Below are positions 1 through 8,856 of a stretch of 64,000 nt of DNA, one piece after another. The number at the start of each line of letters is the position of its first letter. Position 1 is the first letter of the stretch. This DNA is from JBAYST01 sp034932745. GTDB lineage: Bacteria; Bacillota_I; Bacilli_A; RFN20; CAG-826. A model generated the notes under the pieces. The model was not told the origin of the DNA. It worked only from the letters and a program-made list of their open reading frames with translations, and searched no databases. The position numbers were made by a program, and so were the translations under genes. Location of the stretch: NCBI GenBank assembly GCA_034932745.1, contig JAYFOJ010000002.1, positions 62,001 through 126,000 on the forward strand. The letters run 5' to 3'.

Positions 1-2147
1 TTTGGGCAATCAAAATTAAACGATGTCGGATTAAGTCCTATCGAGGCGAATTGTTGAGTCATTTCTGGAGAAGTGAGCAATCCTTCAAGAGCTGGTTTCA
101 AAACGGCGGTTAAAATCTTTGAACCATCGATTGAAACAAGGATACTTTGGAGCTGAGAAATTAGATCATTACTGATGTTACCAAGATTTGGTGAATCACC
201 AGTAAGAACACTAAGTGCATCTGTGCTATCTGCCACGAGCGTAAGCGTATCTATAATGTGCGCAAATTCAACCTTATAGTTCTTTATCTGTGGACCATTC
301 GTCGACAAATCATACATCGCATCTTGAAGTGCGTTTGTATCGATAGGCAAGGTAGATGATTGTCCAGATTGTCCCAAAGTAGAAACTAACGTGTTAGTAA
401 TCGTTGGGAAAATATACTTCACCAAAGAGGTATCAAATAAAGAATAAGAACGACCGTTTATCCTTCTTCCGAACGAATCATTTACAATGGTTATACCATC
501 TTCATTACAGTTCAACAAATCACCATTTCGATCAAATTCGCCAATAAGAATTGTTTTAATCGCAGATGAGTTCTTAGATAGGAGTTTCAAGATGTCTTCC
601 ATACCGGTTAAGCCACCGTCTTCTCCTTGAGCTTTTTTAATCTTTGGACCATCGACGTATAAACTAGGCGTTAATCCACCGTCGTTTGTTCCATCATCGG
701 TTTGTCCTAATGATAAGAACGAAGTTAAAAATTCACTATCAACTTTGTTGAGTCTAAATAGCGTGTCATAAACAATACCTAGTTCGGTTCCCCATTTAAT
801 ATCGTTCATTTCCGCCCAAGAAGCTGGAAGGTAACTAGCGACTTGATCATTGCTCGAGGCTAGCATACTAATAGCGGCTGGAACTGCTCTAGAAAGCAAT
901 TTAGAATTATCGATTTTTTCGAAGGCCGATTTGATATAACCATATGAGGAGTCGGATAGAATACTATCTAGTATCGTTTGCGGATCAAATTCTTGATTAA
1001 ATTGTCCGTTTTCATCGAACATTGATTCGACTAATCCAGACTTAATAATATCAATAGACATTGACTCTAGATTTTCGATTTCATTTTTCCAATTAATATC
1101 AGATGTGTCGATTAAATTGGTATCAACATAGTTCGATAAAATGTCGCTATTTAGGGCAATGCTAGCGGCGATTGGTAAAACATAAGTAATAATTCCCGAA
1201 GCATTTAAATTCTGAAATAAAGCCGATAATGTTTCGGTCGATAATAAGTAATTTAAATCGATTGTTAATTCTGTTCCTTCGTCAATCGCACCAGAGACAA
1301 TTAATCCGGTATTTGTAAGAGTTGACAATTGATCCATCAAAGATGTCTTAACGCCGTCAATTGTTACAGAGGTAAAAGTATTAAGAATGCTTGTGTCAAA
1401 CGTTACATCAGTACCAGCGACTGTCCAGTTAAATAAAGATTGGGCAAGTATCGATTGGTTATAGGTATCAACAAATCCACCGATTGTAACTAATATTTCA
1501 TTATTAGAATTCGGTTTGTTCTTTTGCCAAGATTGATTAATTGTATTAGCTAGTGCACTAAATGGAACGAGAAACATTCCAAATACGATAATGTATTTAA
1601 GTCCACCTTCAAGCATTGAAAGCCATCTGATTTTAACAATTTTTCTAGCGGCTTTAGGAATAAAATGTTTGAAAACGATGTGCCATAGCAATGTGCATAG
1701 CAAATTACCTAAGGTAACAATTAAAATCATGTCGACGATAAATAGAGCATATTTAATCACCATCTTTGCGACGGCGATGGATAGGTTATATAGTTCTACT
1801 GAAGAACCAGAAACATTAAAGAGTCTAAATGTAGCATTAATCGAATCTCGTAATGTGCCAAAAACAGTCGATGTTGCAACGGCTATTCCTTCATTAGTGT
1901 CAGTTCTAGTAATAATGACGAACTTGCTTACCCACTCTATTGGCAAATCACCAATTGCGTCGATTAATAAGTCCATAGTCGATAAAGACACAATCACTAG
2001 AGTGACCATGAAAAGTAGTCTAAATGTAGCATCGAATACACCACGCTTTAGACCAATCAACATCGCGATTATTAAAAACAATATTAAAGCAACAAAGATA
2101 CCAACTAGTGACCATTTAAAGATTTCTAGTACTGTTTGAATGTCCAT
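1..2147 (-). CDS. Large membrane-anchored protein with CvpA-like N-terminus, 3' truncated by window edge
   Basis: The minus frame is open from an ATG at 2147 to base 1 (715 codons, no stop), so the C-terminus lies outside the window. The N-terminus (MDIQTVLEIFKWSLVG) has a first membrane segment at about residues 12-32 followed by GLKRGVFDATFRL, which resembles the start of CvpA/colicin-V-production-like proteins. Further hydrophobic segments fall at about residues 43-60, 120-150 and 175-195. The remaining 500 or so residues are polar, rich in Ser, Asn and Asp, without cysteine motifs, and probably extracytoplasmic. A TGC-TAGAAT extended -10 sits at 2160-2168 and no Shine-Dalgarno is visible. 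I do not recognise a function. The plus-strand frame at 1591-2139 is the shadow of this gene. Confidence 0.75.
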   Translation of the reverse strand, partial: MDIQTVLEIFKWSLVGIFVALILFLIIAMLIGLKRGVFDATFRLLFMVTLVIVSLSTMDLLIDAIGDLPIEWVSKFVIITRTDTNEGIAVATSTVFGTLRDSINATFRLFNVSGSSVELYNLSIAVAKMVIKYALFIVDMILIVTLGNLLCTLLWHIVFKHFIPKAARKIVKIRWLSMLEGGLKYIIVFGMFLVPFSALANTINQSWQKNKPNSNNEILVTIGGFVDTYNQSILAQSLFNWTVAGTDVTFDTSILNTFTSVTIDGVKTSLMDQLSTLTNTGLIVSGAIDEGTELTIDLNYLLSTETLSALFQNLNASGIITYVLPIAASIALNSDILSNYVDTNLIDTSDINWKNEIENLESMSIDIIKSGLVESMFDENGQFNQEFDPQTILDSILSDSSYGYIKSAFEKIDNSKLLSRAVPAAISMLASSNDQVASYLPASWAEMNDIKWGTELGIVYDTLFRLNKVDSEFLTSFLSLGQTDDGTNDGGLTPSLYVDGPKIKKAQGEDGGLTGMEDILKLLSKNSSAIKTILIGEFDRNGDLLNCNEDGITIVNDSFGRRINGRSYSLFDTSLVKYIFPTITNTLVSTLGQSGQSSTLPIDTNALQDAMYDLSTNGPQIKNYKVEFAHIIDTLTLVADSTDALSVLTGDSPNLGNISNDLISQLQSILVSIDGSKILTAVLKPALEGLLTSPEMTQQFASIGLNPTSFNFDCP

Positions 2148-2244
2148 ATGTTTAGATTTATTCTAGCAAATATGATAACTTAATAAAAGTTATTGCTATA
2201 AAACAATTATACATTAGTGTAAACTCAAAATTGGAGATTTTAAT

Positions 2245-3132
2245 ATGCTGCTTAAAAAAATCGATTGCAAAAAATGCGGTTATTCTTATGACGGTCACAT
2301 TGAAGAATGCCCAAAATGTCACGAAAAGAACGATACTTTTTTGTCTTTATTCCCAAATAATAAAATGACTTGGGTTGACTTATGGAGACAGTTAGGAATT
2401 TTTGTTTTAGGATGGATTGGATTCAATATTATCGGCACAATTTATGTCTTTATTAGTTATATCTACGCTTTGTCAATTTTCCCAAACGATTTGACCGCCG
2501 CTCAAAATTTTATTAGCAGTTCACAAAACTTGATGCTCAATAGCACGATTTCCTACGTTCTTCTTCTTTGCGGAATGATTGCCATTACTTTCCCTTATCT
2601 TAAGAAGATATTCTCTGGATACAAGAACCCAACAAATATATTATTCGGTTTATTACTTGGATTCGCCCTTATTGGCGCTAGTACAGCATATGGCATTTTT
2701 GTAGCATCATTTTTCAAAACAACCGGTAATGCAAACGAGACAATCCTCGAATCTTTAATCGGCGATTATCCGGTTTTAGCCATTCTTATTTTCGGTATCG
2801 TCGGGCCGATATGTGAAGAGTTTGCATATCGAGTCGGATTATTTAATGTACTATACCGAACGAAGAGATGGGTAGCGTACATAGTAACCGTCTTAGTCTT
2901 TGCGTTTATTCACTTCGACATTACTGCTTTATGGAATGTCATAACTTCATATTCACAAACGAATTTGGATGTCTTTATCAATGAAATTGTTAACCTTCCA
3001 CAATACATGATTGCCGGATTAATCCTATGCTTTGCATATGAAAGATATGGTTTTGCAGGTTCATCTATCGCGCATGTACTAAACAATTTAATTACTATTA
3101 CGAGCGTTATTATCTCAATTAATCTTAGATAG
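2245..3132 (+). CDS. CPBP-family intramembrane protease with N-terminal zinc ribbon
   Basis: Probable intramembrane glutamic endopeptidase of the CPBP/Abi family (295 aa). Residues 8-27 hold a zinc ribbon of two CxxC pairs (CKKCG and CPKCH). Several membrane segments follow, then the three CPBP motifs: EEFAYR (EExxxR), FAFIH (FxxxH) and HVLNN (HxxxN), which carry the catalytic and metal-like residues of the family. A GGAG ribosome site lies 9 bases before the ATG. It heads a tight operon with the TraX-like gene 8 bases downstream and thioredoxin 8 bases after that. Family members process prenylated or peptide substrates or give bacteriocin immunity; the substrate here is unknown. The zinc ribbon is an extra, probably cytoplasmic, domain. 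Confidence 0.88.
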   Translation: MLLKKIDCKKCGYSYDGHIEECPKCHEKNDTFLSLFPNNKMTWVDLWRQLGIFVLGWIGFNIIGTIYVFISYIYALSIFPNDLTAAQNFISSSQNLMLNSTISYVLLLCGMIAITFPYLKKIFSGYKNPTNILFGLLLGFALIGASTAYGIFVASFFKTTGNANETILESLIGDYPVLAILIFGIVGPICEEFAYRVGLFNVLYRTKRWVAYIVTVLVFAFIHFDITALWNVITSYSQTNLDVFINEIVNLPQYMIAGLILCFAYERYGFAGSSIAHVLNNLITITSVIISINLR

Positions 3133-3140
3133 GGGCTATT

Positions 3141-4037
3141 ATGAAAAGAATAAACATTCTTTCAAATTTCTGGATCAAAATTATCGCTATTGTCACCATG
3201 ACTTTAGACCATATTGGATTTTTTATGATTCAATACGGAAATAAGGGTGAAACGCTTTACGATGTGGGCACGGTTTTAAGATTTTTCGGTAGATTAGCAC
3301 TACCACTTTTCTGCTTTTTAATAGTCGAAGGTGCTCTTCATACTAAATCGATCAAGAAGTACATTCTGAGATTAGTTTTAATCATGACACCAATCATGAT
3401 ATTTCAAATCATCGCGCAATTCGGCTTTAATTATGCATTTTATCAAGGCAATATCTTCATCGATTTAATCTTTGGTGTTTTGATGGTTTGGGTTTTGGAA
3501 AAGAAGAATGTATTTATCAAGTTCTTAGCCGTTATTCCACCGCTAATTGGTTTAGTCAGCTTATTTTGCTTTAGTTATGAAGCCGCTAATATCGGCACTA
3601 TGATATGGTGGTTCCCGTATTTTTTAAGACCTCAATATGACATTTTCTCATCTTTATTGGTGTTAGCATTCTATGCATCTTATAAGATTGTTCCATTCCT
3701 TTTTGAAAGAAATGGTTTGAACCCAGAACTTCATAAAGAAAACAACTACTACCGCTTAGCATTAAACGCTGTTTCTTGCGTAGGACTAGTGGCGTTATCT
3801 TCTTTATATTTTGCTCTTGGATCCTATGTAATGCCTAATCTAGAGCCCGTTTTTAAAACATATTGGAATTCTTCTGTTCAATTCTTTGCAGTGTTTGCGT
3901 CTATCCCAATTATCTTATATAACGGGAGGCGCGGTTATAACGCTAAATGGTTCAATATTTTTTCATACATTTATTATCCGGTGCATCTTATTACCATTTA
4001 TATTGTGTTCTGGATTATTATGGTGTTGATCAAATAG
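3141..4037 (+). CDS. TraX-family multipass membrane protein
   Basis: 298 aa with about eight hydrophobic segments. The opening (FWIKIIAIVTMTLDHIGFF, then LRFFGRLALPLFCFLIVEG, then KYILRL) is the typical TraX pattern, including the conserved Asp-His of the first helix. In F plasmids TraX acetylates pilin; chromosomal homologues in Bacillota are acyltransferase-like membrane proteins of unknown substrate. The GGGG ribosome site and the 8-base gaps to CPBP upstream and thioredoxin downstream indicate one operon. There is no conjugation gene nearby, so a role in modifying a surface polymer or protein is more likely than transfer. Confidence 0.85.
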   Translation: MKRINILSNFWIKIIAIVTMTLDHIGFFMIQYGNKGETLYDVGTVLRFFGRLALPLFCFLIVEGALHTKSIKKYILRLVLIMTPIMIFQIIAQFGFNYAFYQGNIFIDLIFGVLMVWVLEKKNVFIKFLAVIPPLIGLVSLFCFSYEAANIGTMIWWFPYFLRPQYDIFSSLLVLAFYASYKIVPFLFERNGLNPELHKENNYYRLALNAVSCVGLVALSSLYFALGSYVMPNLEPVFKTYWNSSVQFFAVFASIPIILYNGRRGYNAKWFNIFSYIYYPVHLITIYIVFWIIMVLIK

Positions 4038-4045
4038 GAGGAATT

Positions 4046-4354
4046 ATGATTAAACACGCAAACAACTTAAATGAATTCAAAGAGTTACTTAAAGATGAGG
4101 TAGTCTTAGTAGACTTCTTTGCTTCTTGGTGCGGACCATGCAGAATGCTTGCTCCTGTACTAGAGGAAATCGACCAAAACAAAGAAACAAAAGCAACGAT
4201 TGTTAAGGTTGATGTCGACGAGGCAAGAGACATTGCTATGAGCTACGGAATTCAAGTAATTCCAACGCTTATTTTATTTAAAAATGGTAAGCCTGTGAAA
4301 AAAGAATCTGGCTTTATGTACAAAGCAAGATTGCTTGATTTCATTCAAAAGTAA
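4046..4354 (+). CDS. trxA: Thioredoxin
   Basis: 102-aa cytoplasmic thioredoxin that reduces protein disulfides. The active site WCGPC follows VLVDFFASW, and the cis-proline loop reads QVIPTLILF. The start is the ATG at 4046, directly preceded by TAGGAGGAATT, an ideal ribosome site. An upstream in-frame ATG at 3947 would add 33 residues read from inside the TraX gene and is rejected. Last gene of the CPBP-TraX-trxA operon. Confidence 0.96.
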   Translation: MIKHANNLNEFKELLKDEVVLVDFFASWCGPCRMLAPVLEEIDQNKETKATIVKVDVDEARDIAMSYGIQVIPTLILFKNGKPVKKESGFMYKARLLDFIQK

Positions 4355-4362
4355 AAAACTCG

Positions 4363-4391
4363 TTGAGAGACAATTCTAATTATTATATAAT
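4363..4391 (+). promoter_or_regulatory. Sigma-70-type promoter of tRNA-Gly
   Basis: TTGAGA at 4363-4368, a 17-base spacer and a perfect TATAAT at 4386-4391. The expected start near 4398 is 13 bases before the tRNA. Confidence 0.85.
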
Positions 4392-4410
4392 CTAAACCGC
4401 GAGAACTATT

Positions 4411-4484
4411 GCAGGTGTAGTTCAGTGGTAGAACATCAGCCTTCCAAGCTGATTATGCGAGTTCGATTCTCGTCACCTGCTCCA
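4411..4484 (+). tRNA. tRNA-Gly (anticodon TCC)
   Basis: Full cloverleaf: acceptor GCAGGTG/CACCTGC, D-arm GTTC/GAAC, anticodon stem TCAGC/GCTGA around loop CTTCCAA (anticodon TCC), and TTCGATT in the T-loop. Discriminator T, with CCA encoded. Confidence 0.97.
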
Positions 4485-4496
4485 AAACGAAAAAAA

Positions 4497-4525
4497 CCTA
4501 GACTATGTCTGGGCTTTTTATTTTT
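4497..4525 (+). terminator. Rho-independent terminator of tRNA-Gly
   Basis: A 7-bp stem CCTAGAC/GTCTGGG (one G-T pair) with loop TAT, followed by a T-rich tract. Confidence 0.85.
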
Positions 4526-4550
4526 CTGAAAGAATTATCTGGTTTATTCT

Positions 4551-5120
4551 TTATAGAGCTTTTATTGCGTCGATAACTTTTGCAAATGCTATAGCCTTAA
4601 ATTCATCGTCACTTACCAAGAGTTTAAGACCTACGACATGATTATCGTTTTTGTCCGTTAATATGTACTGTTCACTACTTATAAAGTTCCCTTCATATCG
4701 ATAACAGCTAGGGCCTCCATCACTACTGATCCAGTTTAGAGTATCTAAATCATAATTGCATTTACTCTTATAGATAATGGTAACTATTTGCGTACTATCA
4801 AAACTAGTTTCGCTATACAGTTCTCTATTTAACATATGAGGACAGTATTCTTGATCTTTTGTGTGTAAAGAATCTTTTGCATAGAGCGGGCAGTAGTCGA
4901 TACCGCCAATAAAGAATTTTTCCGATTTAAAGTTATCAAAACTAACAGTAAATAAAGTCTTTTCACTCTCTAAGTGTACTTTTTGATACTCCGCTTCTGC
5001 ATCGATCATTTGTTGATACGTCGAGTACTCTTGTGTTCGTTCGCTCAAACACTTCGGTTCGCCTTTACAAGAACAAAGTGCGAAAACCGGTATTAATAAC
5101 AGTAGAGCCTTTTTATTCAT
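4551..5120 (-). CDS. Predicted lipoprotein, unknown function
   Basis: 189 aa. The lipoprotein signal MNKKALLLLIPVFALCSC has a lipobox ending in Cys18 or Cys16, so the mature protein is probably tethered outside the membrane. It contains several further cysteines (about residues 24, 78, 94, 116 and 138) and mostly beta-type sequence. The start overlaps the upstream peptidase gene by 8 bases, with GGAGG before the ATG, so the two are co-translated. An operon partner of a secreted cysteine peptidase could be a cognate inhibitor, substrate or anchor, but nothing in the sequence proves this. Confidence 0.75.
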   Translation of the reverse strand: MNKKALLLLIPVFALCSCKGEPKCLSERTQEYSTYQQMIDAEAEYQKVHLESEKTLFTVSFDNFKSEKFFIGGIDYCPLYAKDSLHTKDQEYCPHMLNRELYSETSFDSTQIVTIIYKSKCNYDLDTLNWISSDGGPSCYRYEGNFISSEQYILTDKNDNHVVGLKLLVSDDEFKAIAFAKVIDAIKAL

Positions 5121-6807
5121 GCATTACCTCCATTTGTCCAATTGACAATCTACCTTTGTTTCTATCACCAGATGCATTACTTTCAGCGTAGAACCTAAAT
5201 GATGATGTTTGCTTAGGAAAAGCGACAGTAATTCTGTTTTGTCTTGTTCGATCAGTAGATAATTCAATATCATTTAATAGATCGATTGCAGTAATCCATT
5301 CCCCATTTGAATTACGATATTCAATCAGAATTTTATCTGTTGCTTTCGAATAATTTTCGGCACCGCTCCATAAAGAGACATCGATGGTGATTTTTTTAAT
5401 ATAGGAAGGAAGATTGTATTCCAAAAATGCAATACCAGCTCCTTCTCTTTTTGGAGATAAGTTGATGAATTGATTCTCGATATAACCAGTTCTTAATCGA
5501 TTTGTTTCAATTACATAGTTATCTAATACAAAATTCTTGACTCTATTAGAGAAAAAGTATTGTGCCTCAAAACCATGGTGCTCTGGATTGACGGTTGTCT
5601 TTATATGCTTAAAACCATCTGGGCAGTAGTATTCATCATAATAGGCAGAATAGTAATTATCGGAGTGATAATGCTCACAATTCATTTCTATATCGATGGC
5701 ACCGGTATCGAATTCATTACCAATCCATTTGGTAGTAAAAGTACTCCACGGCGTTGCGGCGACATCGCCCCAGCCGGTGTGAACAAAAACATAACTATCA
5801 TCGTAACCGTAGGCAATTGTCGAGTGCCCAGTTCCATTAACTAATACAGGACGATTGTTTTCGATTCCGTTTTTCAATATTGCGATTGCTCTATTTGTGA
5901 TTTGGTCACCCCAGTTTCCTTCTGAAGTATTGAGCGAATATTCAAGACCAGTATCGTTTAAGTAGCGTTTCACGAGTTTTATTTGTTCTTGAGTGTACAT
6001 CCCAGCATCTACTGGTGTGTGTCCAATCTCTTCTTCGGTTAATGAAATAAGGTAATTTCTAAAACGTTGATCAGAATTAGAACCATTTTTTCTACCGGTT
6101 CCCGGAGATTCGCTGAAATTGCGTATTATTTTTGTATTGCTAGTTTCGATTGGCACGTAATCATAGATTTCATCGACGATGTTATCGTTATAGAAAGTGT
6201 CTTGATAACCTAGGGATATTTGCGTTGCGATTATGGTACAAATACCAGAATCGTTTATGCCATGATTTATTCCTAGCTTTTCAAAATAAAATGAATTATC
6301 GATAAATTTAGCGTTGCTATCAGGCACAAAATTACTAATATATTGACCGGCAGATTCTCCCGCTAATCTCATATAACCATCAATACTCGAATTACTTATT
6401 AACGATGAATCATCCAAGCAATAAAACTTTTCGTTCTCGAAAACAATGTGCTTTGCACCAGAAAAAGAATTGTAATAGATTTTAAAATTCTGTTCGTAAG
6501 AAGAATATGGTGAGTTGCTGTTAAGATCTGTCTCCACCACTTCGTTGTTCATCTTGTCGTATATCAAATATCCGCCACCATTAAAAACTAATTCTAAATA
6601 TCGATTTTCTCCACTTATCGAATATAGATTGTTCTTATTTGTCACATTTTTTATAGCAATATCACCATTTTCATCTAGTTCGGTTTCTAAACCGACGCTA
6701 TTTGCAATAATGTTGTAATCTTCATTACTAATTTCAAAATTTGTGCCAGAAGACACGCCAGTAATTGATGCGAGCGCAGACAATCCTAAAAGTACTGTTT
6801 CAATCAT
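5113..6807 (-). CDS. Secreted papain-fold (C39/C10-like) cysteine peptidase
   Basis: 564 aa. An N-terminal hydrophobic stretch (residues 1-20) may be a signal peptide, although it lacks the usual basic residues. A propeptide-like region (about 30-165) contains GGGYLIYDK. The catalytic domain shows the nucleophile in NDSGICTIIATQ (Cys190), the histidine in NGTGHSTIAYGYDD (His328), and the HTGWGD turn (343-348) that in papain-like folds follows the catalytic His strand. The last 140 residues look like a beta-sandwich. The pattern matches streptopain/C39-like secreted peptidases. GGAGGG precedes the ATG. The overlapping downstream lipoprotein gene suggests a joint surface role, in nutrient proteolysis or protein processing. 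Confidence 0.75.
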   Translation of the reverse strand: MIETVLLGLSALASITGVSSGTNFEISNEDYNIIANSVGLETELDENGDIAIKNVTNKNNLYSISGENRYLELVFNGGGYLIYDKMNNEVVETDLNSNSPYSSYEQNFKIYYNSFSGAKHIVFENEKFYCLDDSSLISNSSIDGYMRLAGESAGQYISNFVPDSNAKFIDNSFYFEKLGINHGINDSGICTIIATQISLGYQDTFYNDNIVDEIYDYVPIETSNTKIIRNFSESPGTGRKNGSNSDQRFRNYLISLTEEEIGHTPVDAGMYTQEQIKLVKRYLNDTGLEYSLNTSEGNWGDQITNRAIAILKNGIENNRPVLVNGTGHSTIAYGYDDSYVFVHTGWGDVAATPWSTFTTKWIGNEFDTGAIDIEMNCEHYHSDNYYSAYYDEYYCPDGFKHIKTTVNPEHHGFEAQYFFSNRVKNFVLDNYVIETNRLRTGYIENQFINLSPKREGAGIAFLEYNLPSYIKKITIDVSLWSGAENYSKATDKILIEYRNSNGEWITAIDLLNDIELSTDRTRQNRITVAFPKQTSSFRFYAESNASGDRNKGRLSIGQMEVMHE

Positions 6808-6896
6808 TTTTTACCCTCCATTTGATAAATTTTAGGCATTGATGAATCGAATTTTTTCGAAATATTCCACCAATTATGTAATTAACTATTCTCGGA

Positions 6897-6967
6897 TCAA
6901 ACTCACCCGCTACTTCATGAAAACAATTTGCTGAAAGCTTCTAGGGTAAAAACAAGGGTGAGTTTGA
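6897..6967. repeat. 12-bp perfect inverted repeat in the peptidase/regulator intergenic region
   Basis: TCAAACTCACCC at 6897-6908 and GGGTGAGTTTGA at 6956-6967 are perfect inverted copies separated by 47 bases. They lie between the divergent peptidase gene and the XRE regulator gene. This could be two operator half-sites for that regulator or a long-loop RNA hairpin. The rest of the 266-base gap shows only AT-rich sequence. Confidence 0.6.
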
Positions 6968-7073
6968 CTAATTCAACAATAGCAATCAAATGTCGTTATG
7001 TCAATTACTAATAATCATTCGTGATAATGCAAAACCATAACAGTATATATATCATTCAAACGGGGAAACATTT

Positions 7074-7382
7074 ATGATATTGCCAATTGCTGAAAGAATT
7101 AAGATTCTACGCACTAAGGCGTCTATGACGCAAACAGAACTAGCAAATAAGCTCGGTGTCACGAGGTCGAGTGTCAACGCTTGGGAAATGGGAATTTCCA
7201 TTCCTACAACGGACAAAATAGTCGAGATTGCTCTTTTATATGGAACAACAACAGACTATATCTTCGGTCTTGAGGAGAGGCAAATGTTCGATTCTTCTAA
7301 CATCGATCCAAATATTCAAGACGTTCTTTTCGAATTGATCAGGTATTTAAACCTAGTTAACTCAAACAAGAATGATAACTAA
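7074..7382 (+). CDS. XRE-family transcriptional regulator
   Basis: 102-aa DNA-binding protein. Residues 5-60 form a lambda-repressor-type helix-turn-helix (RIKILRTKASMTQTELANKL, then VTRSSVNAWEMG). The short acidic C-terminal tail probably dimerises. A GGGGAAA element precedes the ATG. It stands alone on the plus strand, divergent from the peptidase-lipoprotein pair, with an inverted repeat in between, so local control of that pair is plausible. Confidence 0.88.
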   Translation: MILPIAERIKILRTKASMTQTELANKLGVTRSSVNAWEMGISIPTTDKIVEIALLYGTTTDYIFGLEERQMFDSSNIDPNIQDVLFELIRYLNLVNSNKNDN

Positions 7383-7499
7383 AGCATATCGTTACTTGTT
7401 AGATTAATCAACGTAAGCAAGATATTCTTGTTGCTTTTTTGGTTTCAATAGTCATTATCTTTGATAAAATAAGATGACCAATATAAAGGTGAATCAAAT

Positions 7500-8663
7500 A
7501 TGAAAGAAATAACACGAGACATATACTATATAGGCTTTAATAATAAAAATGCTGATTTATTCGAGAGTCAGTTCAAACTTTCTCATGGAATGTCCTACAA
7601 CTCTTACTTAATTAAAGATGAAAAAATAGCAATCATCGACGCTGTCGAAATCGATGGAAAGGATGTATGGTTCAAATCAATTGAAGAAATACTCGGGGGC
7701 AAGAGTCCTGATTATTTAATAGTCGAACACATGGAACCAGATCATTCTGGAAGCATTCTCGAGTTTATTAAAAAATACCCAGAAGCAAAAATTGTTACTA
7801 ATCAAAAATCTCTAACTTTGCTAGATCAGTTCTTTGATTATTGTTTCGACGAAAAAGTAATTATCGTCAAAGAATTCGAGAAATTGGAACTCGGAAAACA
7901 TACATTGAGTTTTGTGTTTGCACCAATGGTTCATTGGCCAGAAGTAATGATGGTTTATGAAGGGCACAGTAAAACACTCTTCAGTGCAGATGCTTTTGGT
8001 AAATTTGGTACCACCGATACCAAGGACAATTGGATTGACGAAGCTAGACGATATTACTTTGGCATCATTAGTAAGTATGGCTTTCAGGTTCAATCTTTCT
8101 TAAAGAAAATATGCGACTACCAAATCGAAAGAATTTGTTCTTTGCACGGACCAGTTTTAGACGATGATATATGCAAATATATCGAAATATATAATCGATG
8201 GTCTTCATATAGAAGTGAAGACGAGAATGGTGTTTTCATCGCTTATACTTCAATATATGGAAACACAAAATCTGCTGTCATGTTGCTTAAAAAAGAACTC
8301 GAACATCTAGGAATCAAAGACATTGAAATAAAAGACTTAGCAAGAAGTGATATTTATGAATCTTTAGCTTTGGCGTTTAAGTATAAGCACATCGTTTTAG
8401 CATCCACCACTTATAACAATAGTATTTTCCCGCCAATGCACGATTTCTTGATTAGACTAGCCGAACACGGTCTACAAGATAAGACTATTGGCATAATTGA
8501 AAATGGATCATGGGTACCGCAAGTCGAAAAAATTATTAAAACAATGCTTATCACTTGTAAAAACATCAAAATTCTTGAACAATGTGTACATGTGAAGTCT
8601 GGAATAAAAGACATCAACAAAGATGAGATCAAGGCTCTTGCAGAAGCCTTAAGAAAGGAATAG
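7500..8663 (+). CDS. Flavodiiron protein (A-type flavoprotein)
   Basis: 387-aa cytoplasmic oxygen and/or nitric oxide reductase. The metallo-beta-lactamase-type domain (1-245) carries the diiron ligands HMEPDH (His77, Glu79, Asp81, His82), MVHWPE, SADAFG and LHGP. A flavodoxin domain follows (about 248-385) with the FMN loop TSIYGNTKSA. All expected metal ligands are present and the length is that of class A enzymes. A ribosome site (AAAGGTG) precedes the ATG. The rubredoxin gene starts 4 bases after the stop, giving the electron donor for oxygen detoxification in an anaerobe. Confidence 0.95.
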   Translation: MKEITRDIYYIGFNNKNADLFESQFKLSHGMSYNSYLIKDEKIAIIDAVEIDGKDVWFKSIEEILGGKSPDYLIVEHMEPDHSGSILEFIKKYPEAKIVTNQKSLTLLDQFFDYCFDEKVIIVKEFEKLELGKHTLSFVFAPMVHWPEVMMVYEGHSKTLFSADAFGKFGTTDTKDNWIDEARRYYFGIISKYGFQVQSFLKKICDYQIERICSLHGPVLDDDICKYIEIYNRWSSYRSEDENGVFIAYTSIYGNTKSAVMLLKKELEHLGIKDIEIKDLARSDIYESLALAFKYKHIVLASTTYNNSIFPPMHDFLIRLAEHGLQDKTIGIIENGSWVPQVEKIIKTMLITCKNIKILEQCVHVKSGIKDINKDEIKALAEALRKE

Positions 8664-8667
8664 CAAA

Positions 8668-8808
8668 ATGAAAAAATACGTTTGTACCGTTTGTGGATTT
8701 ATCTACGACGAAGCCATTGAAGGAACTAAGTTTGAGGATCTTCCAGAGGACTGGTCCTGCCCGATTTGTGGCGCTAGTAAGGATCAATTCGTCGAACAAA
8801 AAGACTAA
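8668..8808 (+). CDS. Rubredoxin
   Basis: 46-aa one-iron electron carrier. The iron ligands are CTVCG (Cys6, Cys9) and CPICG (Cys31, Cys34), with the typical FEDLPEDWSCP core. It is slightly shorter than the usual 52 residues because the loop between the aromatic motif and GTKFEDLP is compacted. It directly follows the flavodiiron gene and probably delivers electrons to it. A terminator hairpin begins at its stop codon. Confidence 0.95.
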   Translation: MKKYVCTVCGFIYDEAIEGTKFEDLPEDWSCPICGASKDQFVEQKD

Positions 8809-8835
8809 AAGTGATGTCAAATCACTTTTTCTTTT
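8807..8835 (+). terminator. Terminator of the flavodiiron-rubredoxin operon
   Basis: Stem AAAAGTGAT/ATCACTTTT with loop GTCAA, then a T-rich tract. The stop codon lies in the left arm. Confidence 0.85.
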
Positions 8836-8841
8836 AAGAAG

Positions 8842-8850
8842 TGATATATT
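8842..8850 (+). promoter_or_regulatory. Extended -10 promoter at the rdgB start (leaderless)
   Basis: TGATATATT ends at 8850. The expected transcription start coincides with the ATG at 8857, and no ribosome site is present. Confidence 0.6.
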
Positions 8851-8856
8851 ATGACC

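Noticed and set aside
1591..2139. 182-codon open frame on the plus strand
   Set aside because: It is antisense to the 715-codon minus-strand gene, has no ribosome site and a Ser/Thr/Ile-rich low-information sequence typical of a shadow frame.
3947..4045. Upstream start extending thioredoxin by 33 residues
   Set aside because: The extension is read out of frame inside the TraX gene, and a strong AGGAGG lies just before the ATG at 4046.
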